A DNA stretch of 64,000 bases from Candidatus Poribacteria bacterium (GTDB lineage: Bacteria; Poribacteria; WGA-4E; WGA-3G): assembly GCA_022821065.1 (NCBI GenBank), contig JAJEEK010000006.1, positions 34,953-98,952 on the forward strand, given 5' to 3'. How positions within the stretch are numbered: the first letter of the stretch is position 1; each line of letters begins with the position of its first letter. Of the stretch, positions 27,203-36,085 are shown piece by piece. The notes under the pieces were generated by a model. It did not search any database. It was not told the origin of the DNA and saw only the letters and a list, made by a program, of their open reading frames with translations. Made by a program: the position numbers and the translations under genes.

Positions 27203-28216
27203 TTAAATTTCGCCTCGGCTTTCACGGGTCATTAACGTCAAGAAATCTTCAACACGATCAACAGCGGCTTGTGCGCGGTCGCGTGCTGATGCGTCTTTCT
27301 CTTTTTCATCTAACCACTGTTTCCGTTGTGGGAGCCATTCGTTTGTCAGGTGGTCAAGTTGGTTCAAGAAGTGCGGGTCCTCATTCTCACTGACAAAATA
27401 TTCGATGATACCGAGCAGCCCGTATTTCCGATTGATCTCCATATCGTCTAATTCATCTACCATTTGCAAGAAAAGCTGCTGATTCCTGTCCTGTCGTCCT
27501 TGGGCAAGTTCACGAGAGGATTCGGTTAGAAGTTTGTCAACGAATTCCTGTTTGGAGTTAATCCAGCGTGGCAGGTTCCGCACGTAATCCTCTAAATCGA
27601 AACTTCCGCGTTGGAGTGCGAAATAGGAGTGAATGTGAATGTTTCGGAAAAAACCGGTATAGCCGACGTTCGGATCCATCGTGTCTGCATCATAGAGGAT
27701 CTGGTTTTCAACCCTATTGTAAAGCAGTTTAAAGTTCTCCTCTGTGAGGTTCGTAGGTTTTAGATGTGCGAAGACAACAGCCGTCGCAGCTTCTACGAAA
27801 GCCGGTTCAAAGTCGTACATCGCCAAGATATTTTCAGTAATAACTGCCCCGGACTCGTGATGGACCTTACCGTGGAGGTCATGCTTATCGTAGAGTTCGG
27901 TAACAACGTTCTGACCTGCCGGGGTGAGCGTTTCATTTAACCAGAAACCGTCATCGGTGAAGACCCGTTTTCCTTCCGCGTCGGTTTTAAAATCACCGTC
28001 ATAGCGTTTGGTGATGTCGTGCAGCGTGCCTGCAACTTCGAGGAGTTTCACGTCGCCGCCTTCGCGTCTACCGAGTTCCATACTCGTCGCACGCACACGC
28101 ATGGTGTGGTTCCATGTGTAATGCCGCCATTGGAAACCGACACGGTTGTGTTCCCAGAGTCCGAAAGTTTCGTTGACCAAAGTTTCCAATTCACTCAAGA
28201 CTTGACTGTAATTCAT
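27203..28216 (-). CDS. HD-domain hydrolase
   Basis: 337 residues, cytoplasmic. Metal-binding HD-superfamily pattern: W-N-H-TMRVRATSM at the N terminus, then TLHDITKRYDGDF (the HD pair), HESGAVIT and a later LYDADTMDP aspartate. The C-terminal third is helical and charged, with unknown role. HD proteins are phosphohydrolases, often of nucleotides; the substrate here is not apparent. It lies in a tight cluster with truA (23 bp upstream) and the PhyH gene. Confidence 0.82.
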   Translation of the reverse strand: MNYSQVLSELETLVNETFGLWEHNRVGFQWRHYTWNHTMRVRATSMELGRREGGDVKLLEVAGTLHDITKRYDGDFKTDAEGKRVFTDDGFWLNETLTPAGQNVVTELYDKHDLHGKVHHESGAVITENILAMYDFEPAFVEAATAVVFAHLKPTNLTEENFKLLYNRVENQILYDADTMDPNVGYTGFFRNIHIHSYFALQRGSFDLEDYVRNLPRWINSKQEFVDKLLTESSRELAQGRQDRNQQLFLQMVDELDDMEINRKYGLLGIIEYFVSENEDPHFLNQLDHLTNEWLPQRKQWLDEKEKDASARDRAQAAVDRVEDFLTLMTRESRGEI

Positions 28217-28239
28217 GCAGAGCTCCTTTTCGATAGTTA

Positions 28240-29082
28240 TCAGTTTTCAGTACGGTTTTCTGCGAAAACCTTTCGGTTGTCAGTTAACGCGGGATTCGCG
28301 TAAGTCTTATCGTTATATTTGACAGCGATGAGTGATAACCCGTGTGCAGGGGCTGACATCCCTGCTATAGATCTATCTCTTGCCTCTATAATACGGTGAA
28401 GTTCCGTTTTGGCATCACGAAATCTCGTGCTTTTGGCACCGCTTGTACACAAGAACTTCCGATGAACAGTTAGGACGGTGCCGACGATGGCGCGGACCAT
28501 ACCCCGTAGAAACGCGTCTGCCTCGATTTCAAAATAGATGTATGGACTGTTCTGCCACCAGTACGCCTCATAAATCTCACAGACGGGATTCATACGGTCG
28601 CTACCGGTCTTTTGGAAAGCGGAGAAATCCTGTTTTCCAATCAAGATTCGGCAGAGGTCGTTTATGCTATCGACATCAATCGCTTCTCGGACGAAGTAGC
28701 TTGTCTGCCGTGAAAGTGCGCTCGGATATTCTCTATTCAAGATCGTGTACCGATAGCGACGGCTCGTTGCACTGAACCGTGCGTGGAACTCGGCAGGCAC
28801 CTCAGTTACAGAGCAGACGACGATATCCCGTGGCAGTGTGGCGTTAAGTCCTTTCTGGAAAGCGACGAGCGGTATCTGTGCCAACGTGTGAAAATTTGCG
28901 ACCTGTCCTTCCGCGTGGACACCGCTATCCGTCCTGCCTGCACCGATGATCTGTATCGGTGTTTTCGTTAGTTTCGACAAAGCCTTCTCGACTGTCGCTT
29001 GGACAGTCGGCTGGTTCGGTTGTGTCTGCCAACCGTTGTAGTTCGTGCCGTCATACTCAAGCACGAGTTTGATATTTCGCAT
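28240..29082 (-). CDS. truA: tRNA pseudouridine(38-40) synthase with repeat-derived C-terminal tail
   Basis: 280 residues. It converts uridines 38-40 of the tRNA anticodon arm to pseudouridine. It opens MRNIKLVLEYDGTNYNGWQ; the catalytic Asp lies in GAGRTDSGVHAEGQVANF, and YRYTILNRE follows. The fold normally ends soon after the APAHGLSLIAVKY stretch. Here about 25 further residues (NDKTYANPALTDNRKVFAENRTEN) are encoded by repeat sequence: GACTTACGCG and words of the CAGTTTTCAGTACGG family. So the stop codon was probably displaced by repeat insertion. Confidence 0.93.
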   Translation of the reverse strand: MRNIKLVLEYDGTNYNGWQTQPNQPTVQATVEKALSKLTKTPIQIIGAGRTDSGVHAEGQVANFHTLAQIPLVAFQKGLNATLPRDIVVCSVTEVPAEFHARFSATSRRYRYTILNREYPSALSRQTSYFVREAIDVDSINDLCRILIGKQDFSAFQKTGSDRMNPVCEIYEAYWWQNSPYIYFEIEADAFLRGMVRAIVGTVLTVHRKFLCTSGAKSTRFRDAKTELHRIIEARDRSIAGMSAPAHGLSLIAVKYNDKTYANPALTDNRKVFAENRTEN

Positions 29083-29235
29083 GATGTCACCGTGTGAATC
29101 GGCACTTGAAAGCCTGATGCATAAAGCGTATCACATTCTATATATAAGTGTCAAATGAATTTGGTTGTCGGCGTACGGGTTATCCGTACACTGAGTACTG
29201 TTAACCATTAACCAATAACCATTCTCCCTAAAGGC

Positions 29236-29264
29236 TTGATACTCCTGCCCCGATATGATATTAT
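29236..29264 (+). promoter_or_regulatory. sigma70-type promoter for the RluD-like gene
   Basis: TTGATA at 29236-29241, 17-bp spacer, TATTAT at 29259-29264; ATG at 29292 follows with AGGAAAGGA as ribosome-binding site. Confidence 0.55.
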
Positions 29265-29291
29265 ATTTTCAACCGAGAACAGGAAAGGAAC

Positions 29292-30254
29292 ATGGAAAAC
29301 CAAACGCAGATCTATCACATCAAAAAAGCGCATCACGGCACCCGTTTAGACCGGTTTCTGCTCGGCGCGACGGCGGAGCTGTCGCGAACCCATCTACAGC
29401 GACTGATTCGCGACGGTGATGTTACCGTCAACGATAAGTTAACAAAACAGCCGAGTTATCGACTTCGCCCCGGTGACCGAGTGTGTTTAACGTTGCCACC
29501 GCCGCGTCCGCTCGACACTGCAGTACCTGAGCACATCCCGCTCGACATCCTTCACGAAGATAGCCATCTCATCGTCCTGAACAAACCCGCCGGTATGCTC
29601 GTTCACCCGGCGAGCGGTGTGAACAGTGGCACGCTTGTCAACGCGTTGCTCTCGCACTGCACAGACTTGTCCGGTATCGGCGGCGTAGAACGTCCCGGTA
29701 TTGTGCATCGGTTGGATAAAGACACATCGGGTATCCTCGTCGTTGCGAAGACGGATGTTGTGCATCGCGGGCTTTCAGCACAATTTGAGGGGCATAGTAT
29801 CACACGGCAGTACATCGCTGTCGTATGTGGTGTGCCATCGGAAACCACCAGCACGATTGACGCACGCATCGCGCGGAGCCGTCGCGATCGGCGGCGGATG
29901 ACGACCGTCAAAACCGGTGGACGGCACGCCGTTACACACTACGAGGTTTTGGAACGGTATCCGCAATTCGCGCTCGTTCAACTCACGTTAGAGACGGGGC
30001 GGCTCCATCAAATTCGCGTCCATCTTCAGCATATCGGGCATCCGGTGGTTGGCGATGCGGTTTACGGCGGTGAACAACGCGCACTAAACGATGCGGAAAC
30101 AGCGGTGTTGAAACAGGCACTCGCACATCTCAAACGTCAAGCGTTACATGCCCGGCATCTCGGCTTTACGCATCCTGCAACAGGCGAAGACGTATCCTTC
30201 TCAACACCGATACCCGAAGACATACAACAGATTGTTGATGCCTTAAGACAGTAA
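29292..30254 (+). CDS. rluD: RluD-family 23S rRNA pseudouridine synthase
   Basis: 320 residues. An N-terminal S4 RNA-binding domain (TRLDRFLLGATAELSRTHLQRLIRDG) precedes the RluA/RluD catalytic domain with GIVHRLDKDTSGILVVAKT, which carries the nucleophilic Asp. GRLHQIRVHLQHIGHPVVGDAVYGG is the classical second motif. RluD modifies helix 69 of 23S rRNA; S4-bearing relatives include RluC and RluD, so the exact target is inferred. Confidence 0.85.
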   Translation: MENQTQIYHIKKAHHGTRLDRFLLGATAELSRTHLQRLIRDGDVTVNDKLTKQPSYRLRPGDRVCLTLPPPRPLDTAVPEHIPLDILHEDSHLIVLNKPAGMLVHPASGVNSGTLVNALLSHCTDLSGIGGVERPGIVHRLDKDTSGILVVAKTDVVHRGLSAQFEGHSITRQYIAVVCGVPSETTSTIDARIARSRRDRRRMTTVKTGGRHAVTHYEVLERYPQFALVQLTLETGRLHQIRVHLQHIGHPVVGDAVYGGEQRALNDAETAVLKQALAHLKRQALHARHLGFTHPATGEDVSFSTPIPEDIQQIVDALRQ

Positions 30255-30267
30255 TGATATGTGAGAC

Positions 30268-30297
30268 TTGCCTCATTTTCGTGTTATGTGTTATACT
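30268..30297 (+). promoter_or_regulatory. possible promoter for the coiled-coil gene
   Basis: TTGCCT at 30268-30273, 18-bp spacer, TATACT at 30292-30297, followed by AAAAAGGAGGT before the ATG at 30319. Confidence 0.45.
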
Positions 30298-30318
30298 AAA
30301 TAAAAAAGGAGGTCCCTC

Positions 30319-30612
30319 ATGTCAGATCAAGATTTTCGGGAACGTGTACTCTCCACCTTAGAACGGTTGGAACAAAAATCCGAACGGTTGGAAGAGAAGT
30401 TTGACAAAAAGTTCGAGTCAATGGAGGATAAATTTGATAAAAGGTTTGAATCTATAGAAACCCGTTTGGGGCTTTTGGAGCAAAGTGTTAGCTGGATTCG
30501 TGGAAAATTAGAGGGCAATTTAGAGACTGGCACGATTCTGTGGACCCGTATAGCAGTTGGGACAGCGATTGTTTCTGCGATAATTGCTTTGTTTGCCCTG
30601 TTTAGATCGTAA
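30319..30612 (+). CDS. small coiled-coil membrane protein
   Basis: 97 residues. A heptad coiled coil with repeated KFDKKFESMEDKFDKRFES units (residues 18-50) is followed by a single transmembrane helix at 73-95 (RIAVGTAIVSAIIALFALF). The start has a perfect AAGGAGGT ahead. No family is assigned; small proteins of this layout may oligomerise at the membrane. 25 bp separate it from the aldo/keto reductase. Confidence 0.75.
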   Translation: MSDQDFRERVLSTLERLEQKSERLEEKFDKKFESMEDKFDKRFESIETRLGLLEQSVSWIRGKLEGNLETGTILWTRIAVGTAIVSAIIALFALFRS

Positions 30613-30636
30613 AAAAACAGAAAAGGTTATCCGTCT

Positions 30637-31623
30637 ATGGAATACGTTAATTTTGGAAAAGCAGGCGTTAAAGTGAGTCCGATCGCTTTAGGGTTAGGAC
30701 TCAGAGGACAAAGTGATGAAGCTGCAGCCGAACGGTTGGTTGCACACGCCATCGATTCGGGTATTAACCTTATCGACTGTGCTAACGTCTATGGACCTAT
30801 GGACGACCGCGCTAATATCGGTCGTTCCGAAGTCGTACTCGGCAAAGCCATCCGAGGTAAGCGCGACGATGTCGTGATTACATCCAAGGTCTGCAGTCGC
30901 ATCGGTCCCGGTCCGAACGACGACGGTTTATCCCGTTATCATATCATGCGTGAGGTAGAACGTTCCCTATCTCGACTCAACACCGATCATATTGATGTCT
31001 ATCTTGTCCACGTCTACGACGACACGACCCCGCAAGAGGAGACGCTTCGCGCACTTGACGATCTGGTGCGTTCCGGTAAGGTTCGCTACCTCGGCTGCTG
31101 TAATTATCAGGCGTGGCAGGTCTGTAAGGCACTCTGGACCGCCGATAACATTAACGCAACACCTTATATGTGTGTCCAGAACATGTATAATTTGTTGAAT
31201 CGCGACTTGGAGACGGAGATGTTCGGTCTTGTGCGTGAAGAGGGATTGGGTGTCATGTGTTATAGTCCGTTAGCGGTCGGGTTATTGAGTGGTGTCTATT
31301 CACCAGATGAACCGCCCCCAGCCGGTACATTGTGGGCGACACGGGACCGTGAAGAATTTAACCGTCGAATGCGCGGTGAAACCGGAGCGGTTATCGCAAC
31401 GCTCAAACGGCTCGCTGCTGAATTGGGAAAAACGCCTGCACAACTCGCTGTGGCGTGGATGTTATCGCATCCGGAGGTCACCGTTGCCATCAGTGGTAGC
31501 GACACGATTGAACAACTCGACGATACACTTGGCGGTGTCGGTTGGGAACTTGACCCTGAAATCCGATCGGAATTAGACGAAGTCTCTCGTTCGTTCGTCC
31601 GTCTCATCGCACCCCCGTTTTAG
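30637..31623 (+). CDS. aldo/keto reductase
   Basis: 328 residues. NADPH-dependent TIM-barrel oxidoreductase. The N terminus MEYVNFGKAGVKVSPIALGLG is typical of the family; the catalytic tetrad is suggested by LIDCANVYG (Asp, Tyr), KVCSR (Lys) and DVYLVHVYD (His). WMLSHPEVTVAISGS near the C terminus is the conserved NADP-binding loop. The substrate is unknown. Confidence 0.9.
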   Translation: MEYVNFGKAGVKVSPIALGLGLRGQSDEAAAERLVAHAIDSGINLIDCANVYGPMDDRANIGRSEVVLGKAIRGKRDDVVITSKVCSRIGPGPNDDGLSRYHIMREVERSLSRLNTDHIDVYLVHVYDDTTPQEETLRALDDLVRSGKVRYLGCCNYQAWQVCKALWTADNINATPYMCVQNMYNLLNRDLETEMFGLVREEGLGVMCYSPLAVGLLSGVYSPDEPPPAGTLWATRDREEFNRRMRGETGAVIATLKRLAAELGKTPAQLAVAWMLSHPEVTVAISGSDTIEQLDDTLGGVGWELDPEIRSELDEVSRSFVRLIAPPF

Positions 31624-31656
31624 TTAGAGACCCATCCTCTGCCTCCAGGAACGGTA

Positions 31657-31685
31657 GGTTCGGTTTCCCAACCGAACCGGATTTT
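31657..31685 (+). terminator. intrinsic terminator after the aldo/keto reductase
   Basis: Perfect nine-base stem GGTTCGGTT / AACCGAACC around a TCCC loop, followed by GGATTTT. It lies 34 bp after the stop. Confidence 0.65.
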
Positions 31686-31717
31686 CTCCTATTGTGTTCC
31701 CGCGAAGGTAGGTGCGA

Positions 31718-31821
31718 AAGGATGTAAGGCGTGTTGTAGCAGAGCCTGTTAGGCTGTGCCTGTTCGTCGAAGGATGTAAGGTGTGTTGTAGCATAGCCTG
31801 TTAGGCTGTGCCTATTTGTGG
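31718..31821 (+). repeat. tandem 52-bp duplication with hairpin core
   Basis: Two adjacent copies, period 52 bp, each starting AAGGATGTAAGG and containing TTGTAGCA.AGCCTGTTAGGCTGTGCC. The AGCCTGTTAGGCT core is palindromic. A related TTGTAGCATAGGCTGTTAGC core sits inside the element at 36086-36206. Confidence 0.8.
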
Positions 31822-31837
31822 AAGAATGGAAATACAC

Positions 31838-31866
31838 TTGACAAATCCGAATTAGCGGGTTAAAAT
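31838..31866 (+). promoter_or_regulatory. sigma70-type promoter for the TPR-batD operon
   Basis: TTGACA at 31838-31843, 17-bp spacer, TAAAAT at 31861-31866, followed by AAAAGGAGAG ahead of the GTG start at 31927. Confidence 0.65.
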
Positions 31867-31926
31867 ATTTTTTGCTGGGATTTCGGTGGCGTTGGATTTC
31901 AGTATTATCAACGAAAAGGAGAGACC

Positions 31927-32556
31927 GTGCGAGATAAGTGCCTCATCTGCTTTTTAATCTTGCTCTCCGTCGTTTTTGTCGGATGGATAGGGGGTTGGAC
32001 GCGTGCACTGAAAGCCGGGAACGAGGCGTACACGTCCGGTGATTACCACGCAGCACAGATCGCATTCCGGGAGGCAGCACTTCAGAAGCCTGACAGTTCA
32101 CTGGCACACTATAACCTCGGCACAGCACTCTATAGAAACAAGCAGTTTAACGAGGCGATAGAAGCGTTCCGAGACTCGTTAGCAAAGCATAATGGAGACA
32201 CCGAGGCGACACTGCGTCTTGCACACATCTATTACAACTTAGGGAACGCCGAATTTAAGAGGGGTGACCTCAGACGCGCCATCGACGCTTATAAGCACGC
32301 ACTCCGTTTGAATCCAGATGATACCGACGCACAACATAACCTCGCATTGGCACTTCAACTCGCACAACAGCAAGAGGATTTAGCACGGCAGCAGAGAGCA
32401 AATAAGGACACCGAACCGCAAACCGAACCGAGCGACATCGGCGAAGCGGAGGCAGCGCAGCTCCTGGAACTCCTAAAAAAGAATGAAAATACGCGACGGC
32501 AAAAATTATTACAGCAACAGCGCAAAAGCGGATACCGGCGGAGCAAAGATTGGTAG
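31927..32556 (+). CDS. exported TPR protein (BatE/BatC-like)
   Basis: 209 residues from GTG at 31927 with GGAGAG close upstream. A signal anchor (ICFLILLSVVFVGWIGGW) is followed by at least three TPR units (AYTSGDYHAAQIAFREAALQKP; SSLAHYNLGTALYRNKQFNEA; YYNLGNAEFKRGDLRRAIDAYKHALRL), then a Gln-rich helical tail. In Bat operons TPR proteins of this sort (BatE, BatC) accompany BatD, and batD follows here with a 74-bp overlap. The overlap is in another frame and suggests coupled translation. Confidence 0.82.
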   Translation: MRDKCLICFLILLSVVFVGWIGGWTRALKAGNEAYTSGDYHAAQIAFREAALQKPDSSLAHYNLGTALYRNKQFNEAIEAFRDSLAKHNGDTEATLRLAHIYYNLGNAEFKRGDLRRAIDAYKHALRLNPDDTDAQHNLALALQLAQQQEDLARQQRANKDTEPQTEPSDIGEAEAAQLLELLKKNENTRRQKLLQQQRKSGYRRSKDW

Positions 32557-34291
32557 ACCGTCAAACAAAAAACACAGAACCGTTATATTCACGCTTCTCT
32601 TGATATGTGCTGTCTTTCTGACGAGCGAACAGCGTGCTATAGGGCAGGCAACAATGCAAGCACCTACCGTTAACGTCGCTGCTGTTGTGAAACCTCGGTA
32701 CATCCAACTCGGTGAGAAGGCGCGTTTAGACCTCACGATCTCCGGAGACACGTTCATCAAACATATTGAGGCACCGAAATTCGACTTTCTACCTGATTTC
32801 CTCGCTGTGCCACTCCACTCCGAAACGACACCGCAACTCAAAGCCGACAAGATCGCTGTCTCTATGGCGTGGGCTTACGAACTGATTCCGCAGGCTGTCG
32901 GCGACTTTGTGCTTTCCGATGTCCAATTCGCATATCAAGGCAGTACCTACTTCGCGAATCCCGGTACCGTTCGGGTCGGTCGTGTTGATACCTACCAGGA
33001 CCCGTCAACCGGTAGCACCCACCGGGTCGAAGCCGAAGTCGATACCACCGAACCGTATCTCAGCGCACCTGTGACCTACACCTTCCGGTACCTCTATACC
33101 GCCGTGCTCCCGACACAGGCATCACCGACACCGCGACTCCCGTTGTTTTCAGATGTGGGGATCGAAGAAATCCCAACACTACCACCGCATACGGAACAGA
33201 TTCGCGGGAAAACGTTTTGGGTGAAGGAACAAAAACGGAGGCTATACCCCCAGCGAACCGGACAGATACGGATTCAACCGGCGACACTGGTGCTACCCGT
33301 GCCGCGTGGGAGTAAGACGTTGAAAACCGAACCCTTGAAACTGACGATCCAACCCTTACCGGAAATCGGAAAACCGTCGGACTTTAGCGGTGCTGTCGGA
33401 ACGTATCAGATCACAGCACAGGTGGATCGCGGTGCTGTAGATGCCGGAAGTGCCTTAACGCTCTCCTTACAAATCTCTGGACGCGGTAATATGCAGACGG
33501 TCACAGCACCGAAGCTGCCAGCCGTCACGGGGGTCGTTGTCAGCGGACCCAACAGCGTGGATGACCCCGCGCCGACGAGCCGAACCTACGCCTACGCCTT
33601 GATCCCCGCGCGGGCAGGCGTGCTGCGGATCCCCGCTATCCCGTATTCCTATTTCGATCCGAGCCGGGCCGTCTATGCGACGACACAGACGCTCCCGATC
33701 CCCGTCTCCGTCCGTCCGAATCCGAACGATTTGGCAGGCGTTGATGATACCGAGCCACCACCCTGGCGAATCTGGATGATCCTACTCGGCATTCTCGTGA
33801 TCGGACTGTTGGTCGCAGGGTTTCTCTGGTATCGCGCTGGATTCCAACGGTCTACAGAAGCATCGGTAAATACTGCAACAGGAACACCCGATAGCGGTGG
33901 ACGTAAACGCGGAAAACCACAACGTGCAGACGCGGAACCGGTGACACCTGCTTTACAGGCACATCAAGCGCTCACAGCACTCCATCAGCGCGGCACTGAA
34001 GATGAAGCAATAGCGTTTGTGAATACGCTTGCGCAGGTGCTATATGAATATTTTGAGGACACGTTTGGACTCACACAACGGGATATTGACACGGCGCGCG
34101 AGGTGTGCATTCAGGCGGGTGTCGCAGCATCTGTTTGTGACGAACTCGTCGATCTCCTGACGAAATGCCATTACCATCGGTTCGCACCCGTGCCACTCTC
34201 CGCGGAGGAACGACGGGCACTCATCGGACGCGCCGAAGCGGTTATCAGCGACATAGCCGTCGGCTATCAGCCGTCAGCCATCAGCACTTAG
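32483..34291 (+). CDS. BatD-like membrane protein
   Basis: 602 residues, overlapping the TPR gene by 74 bp. After a signal segment (RTVIFTLLLICAVFLTSE) the protein is a series of Ig-like beta domains: KPRYIQLGEKARLDLTISG and KTFWVKEQKRRLYPQRTG are typical of BatD. A C-terminal transmembrane helix (WRIWMILLGILVIGLLVAGFLWY) leads to a cytoplasmic helical tail. Works with BatA/VWA proteins in oxidative-stress tolerance in Bacteroidetes and spirochaetes; here the BatA-like gene is separate at 10341-12281. The last residues (SDIAVGYQPSAIST) are encoded by CCGTCGGCTATCAGCCGTC repeat words, so the tail is repeat-derived. An alternative start inside the overlap cannot be excluded. Confidence 0.82.
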   Translation: MKIRDGKNYYSNSAKADTGGAKIGRPSNKKHRTVIFTLLLICAVFLTSEQRAIGQATMQAPTVNVAAVVKPRYIQLGEKARLDLTISGDTFIKHIEAPKFDFLPDFLAVPLHSETTPQLKADKIAVSMAWAYELIPQAVGDFVLSDVQFAYQGSTYFANPGTVRVGRVDTYQDPSTGSTHRVEAEVDTTEPYLSAPVTYTFRYLYTAVLPTQASPTPRLPLFSDVGIEEIPTLPPHTEQIRGKTFWVKEQKRRLYPQRTGQIRIQPATLVLPVPRGSKTLKTEPLKLTIQPLPEIGKPSDFSGAVGTYQITAQVDRGAVDAGSALTLSLQISGRGNMQTVTAPKLPAVTGVVVSGPNSVDDPAPTSRTYAYALIPARAGVLRIPAIPYSYFDPSRAVYATTQTLPIPVSVRPNPNDLAGVDDTEPPPWRIWMILLGILVIGLLVAGFLWYRAGFQRSTEASVNTATGTPDSGGRKRGKPQRADAEPVTPALQAHQALTALHQRGTEDEAIAFVNTLAQVLYEYFEDTFGLTQRDIDTAREVCIQAGVAASVCDELVDLLTKCHYHRFAPVPLSAEERRALIGRAEAVISDIAVGYQPSAIST

Positions 34292-34354
34292 CGTCCACTT
34301 ACTTGCAGGCGGGGTTTGCAACCTCGCCGTAATCGACCTAAAGGAACTCAAAAC

Positions 34355-34861
34355 ATGGATATATTTTCTCTCTTCATTCTCTGGTTACACGTTATCGCCG
34401 CTGTTGTCTGGATCGGTGGTAACCTCATCTTAGCGATGGTCATTGTCCCACACTTCAGACAGAGCCTGCCACCTGTTCAACGCATCAAACTCTTGATGCA
34501 GATCGGCAAACGTTTTGAACCGATCGTGTGGGGTTGCATCGGCATCCTCTTTTTTACGGGGATCGTCAACATCTTCTTCGCCGTAGACCTGACCTCTCCA
34601 ACCGCGCTCTCCAATGCTTTTATGCGGACACTCCTCATCAAAATCCTGCTTTTCTTCGTGCTGATTATCCTGACGGCACTACACAGCATGATCTTTGCGC
34701 CACGTTTAGCCGCAGCGATTGAAGAATTGGACCCGACACTTGAGGAACTCCCACCGGAAGTCAAGCCACTCCGTTCGCAGATGTCGATGGTATCGAGCCT
34801 GATGGGTGTCGTTTCGCTGTTAATCCTACTCGCTGCAGTCGCCCTGCGGATGGGGATTTAG
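34355..34861 (+). CDS. CopD/HemJ-like four-helix membrane protein
   Basis: 168 residues from ATG at 34355 with AAAGGA upstream. Four hydrophobic helices, the first with LHVIAAVVWIGGNLILAMVIVPHF, a His-rich pattern shared by the CopD, HemJ and DUF2269 families of haem or copper-linked membrane proteins. A second His occurs in LTALHSMIFAP. Which family it belongs to is not clear; the small size fits CopD-like or HemJ-like proteins. It lies directly before cas6 with only 3 bp between. Confidence 0.75.
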   Translation: MDIFSLFILWLHVIAAVVWIGGNLILAMVIVPHFRQSLPPVQRIKLLMQIGKRFEPIVWGCIGILFFTGIVNIFFAVDLTSPTALSNAFMRTLLIKILLFFVLIILTALHSMIFAPRLAAAIEELDPTLEELPPEVKPLRSQMSMVSSLMGVVSLLILLAAVALRMGI

Positions 34862-34864
34862 GTT

Positions 34865-35617
34865 ATGCGAATTAAAATCGTCGCCGATGTCGGGAACGGT
34901 CTTACGCTTCCGATCAACTATAACTACACGCTTGCCGGTGTCATCTACCGATTCCTCGCCGAATCCGATGCCGAATACGCCTCTTTCCTACACAACGAAG
35001 GCTATGCCGCCGCAGAGAAACGGTTCAAACTCTTCACCTTCTCACAACTCATGGCGGAACGCAGGCGCATCATGGGAGACCGGATCCATTTCGGTTCAAC
35101 GCTAACATGGCAGGTTTCTTCACCGGTAGAACGTTTCCTCTCGCATTTCGCCGATACACTCTTAACCGAGGGACGACTCGCCCTCGGACACCAGCGGCTA
35201 TTGATCAAAGATGTCACAATACCGCGTATCCCACGTTTCCAGTCGGGGATGTCCTTCCGCTGTCTCTCTCCCATCGTGATGACGACTGTCCGTGAACATG
35301 ACGGAAAACCGTCGATGCATTACTGCCTGCCGGACGACCCTAAACTTTCGGAACTCATCCGTCAAAACCTCATCCGCAAACACGAAGCCATCCTCGGTCG
35401 CGCCCCACACGACGACACCCTAACCTTCCGTTTCGACACCGATTATATTCGTAGACGCAACGGTCGCGTCACCCGTCTCGTGGATTACAAAGGCATCAAG
35501 ATTAGAGGCGTGCTGTGTCCGTTCCGTGTCTCTGGCAGCGTCGCCTTGATTGAAACGGGTTACGAATGCGGATTCGGCGACAAAAACAGTGCCGGTTTCG
35601 GCATGGCAGAGGTCTAA
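34865..35617 (+). CDS. cas6: CRISPR-associated endoribonuclease Cas6
   Basis: 250 residues. Cas6 cuts the CRISPR transcript in its repeats. The N-terminal ferredoxin-like fold starts MRIKIVADVGNGLTLPINYNYTLAGVIYRF; a His that fits the catalytic position is in FLHNEGY (H43). The C-terminal glycine-rich loop GYECGFGDKNSAGFGMAEV is diagnostic. Length is normal. No other cas gene is in the window. A short CRISPR array is present at 42969-43115, about 7.4 kb away. It follows the CopD-like gene by 3 bp and may be translated by coupling. Confidence 0.92.
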   Translation: MRIKIVADVGNGLTLPINYNYTLAGVIYRFLAESDAEYASFLHNEGYAAAEKRFKLFTFSQLMAERRRIMGDRIHFGSTLTWQVSSPVERFLSHFADTLLTEGRLALGHQRLLIKDVTIPRIPRFQSGMSFRCLSPIVMTTVREHDGKPSMHYCLPDDPKLSELIRQNLIRKHEAILGRAPHDDTLTFRFDTDYIRRRNGRVTRLVDYKGIKIRGVLCPFRVSGSVALIETGYECGFGDKNSAGFGMAEV

Positions 35618-35671
35618 TCCTGAGGTTCGTTAGCGGCTTGATTTTTGTCGTCCGCAGTGCTCTCTTCGGTA

Positions 35672-36025
35672 TTATACCTTAGGCTCCGCTGACTGCAGTT
35701 TCTGTGTCACGAGTGTATAAAGACTTATTCCGGCTTTCGCTGCTTCATCTGTCAGAAAATGGTAGAGCTGAGCATCAACAGGAACATTGAAAGGTCCCTC
35801 GTATTCATTCCGTGAAGGTGCTTTTGGAATGGGTTCACCGTCCATCTGATAACATTCCTTCATCAGTTCCCACGCTGTTTTTAGTTCATCGAGTGCCTCG
35901 ACCGGTGTTGCTCCGAAAGCCGAGACATTCGGGAGTTCTACAAGATGCGCGAGATAATCACCATCTTCGTCGAAAAACACGTTAACCATGAAGCCATCAA
36001 AATCGTTGTGGTTATTCTTCTTCAT
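35672..36025 (-). CDS. HicB-family antitoxin, full length
   Basis: 117 residues: an N-terminal RNase H-like fold (VNVFFDEDGDYLAHLVELPNVSAFGATPVEALDELKTAWELM) and a C-terminal ribbon-helix-helix-like part (NVPVDAQLYHFLTDEAAKAGISLYTLVTQKL). HicB proteins neutralise HicA mRNA interferases and repress their own operon. No hicA is adjacent: the upstream flank is a repeat and the gene is an orphan. It faces cas6 convergently, 54 bp away. Confidence 0.85.
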   Translation of the reverse strand: MKKNNHNDFDGFMVNVFFDEDGDYLAHLVELPNVSAFGATPVEALDELKTAWELMKECYQMDGEPIPKAPSRNEYEGPFNVPVDAQLYHFLTDEAAKAGISLYTLVTQKLQSAEPKV

Positions 36026-36085
36026 GCTATAATTTTAACGGTTTACCTAACAAAAGTCAACCCAATCGTCGATTTTCTAAAGGTT

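Noticed and set aside
31718..31821. Possible CRISPR array
   Set aside because: The 52-bp units are directly adjacent with no unique spacers.
34316..34354. Upstream start for the CopD-like gene
   Set aside because: The added residues are basic and come from a GCAGGCGGGGTTTGCAACC repeat; ATG at 34355 has a good ribosome-binding site.
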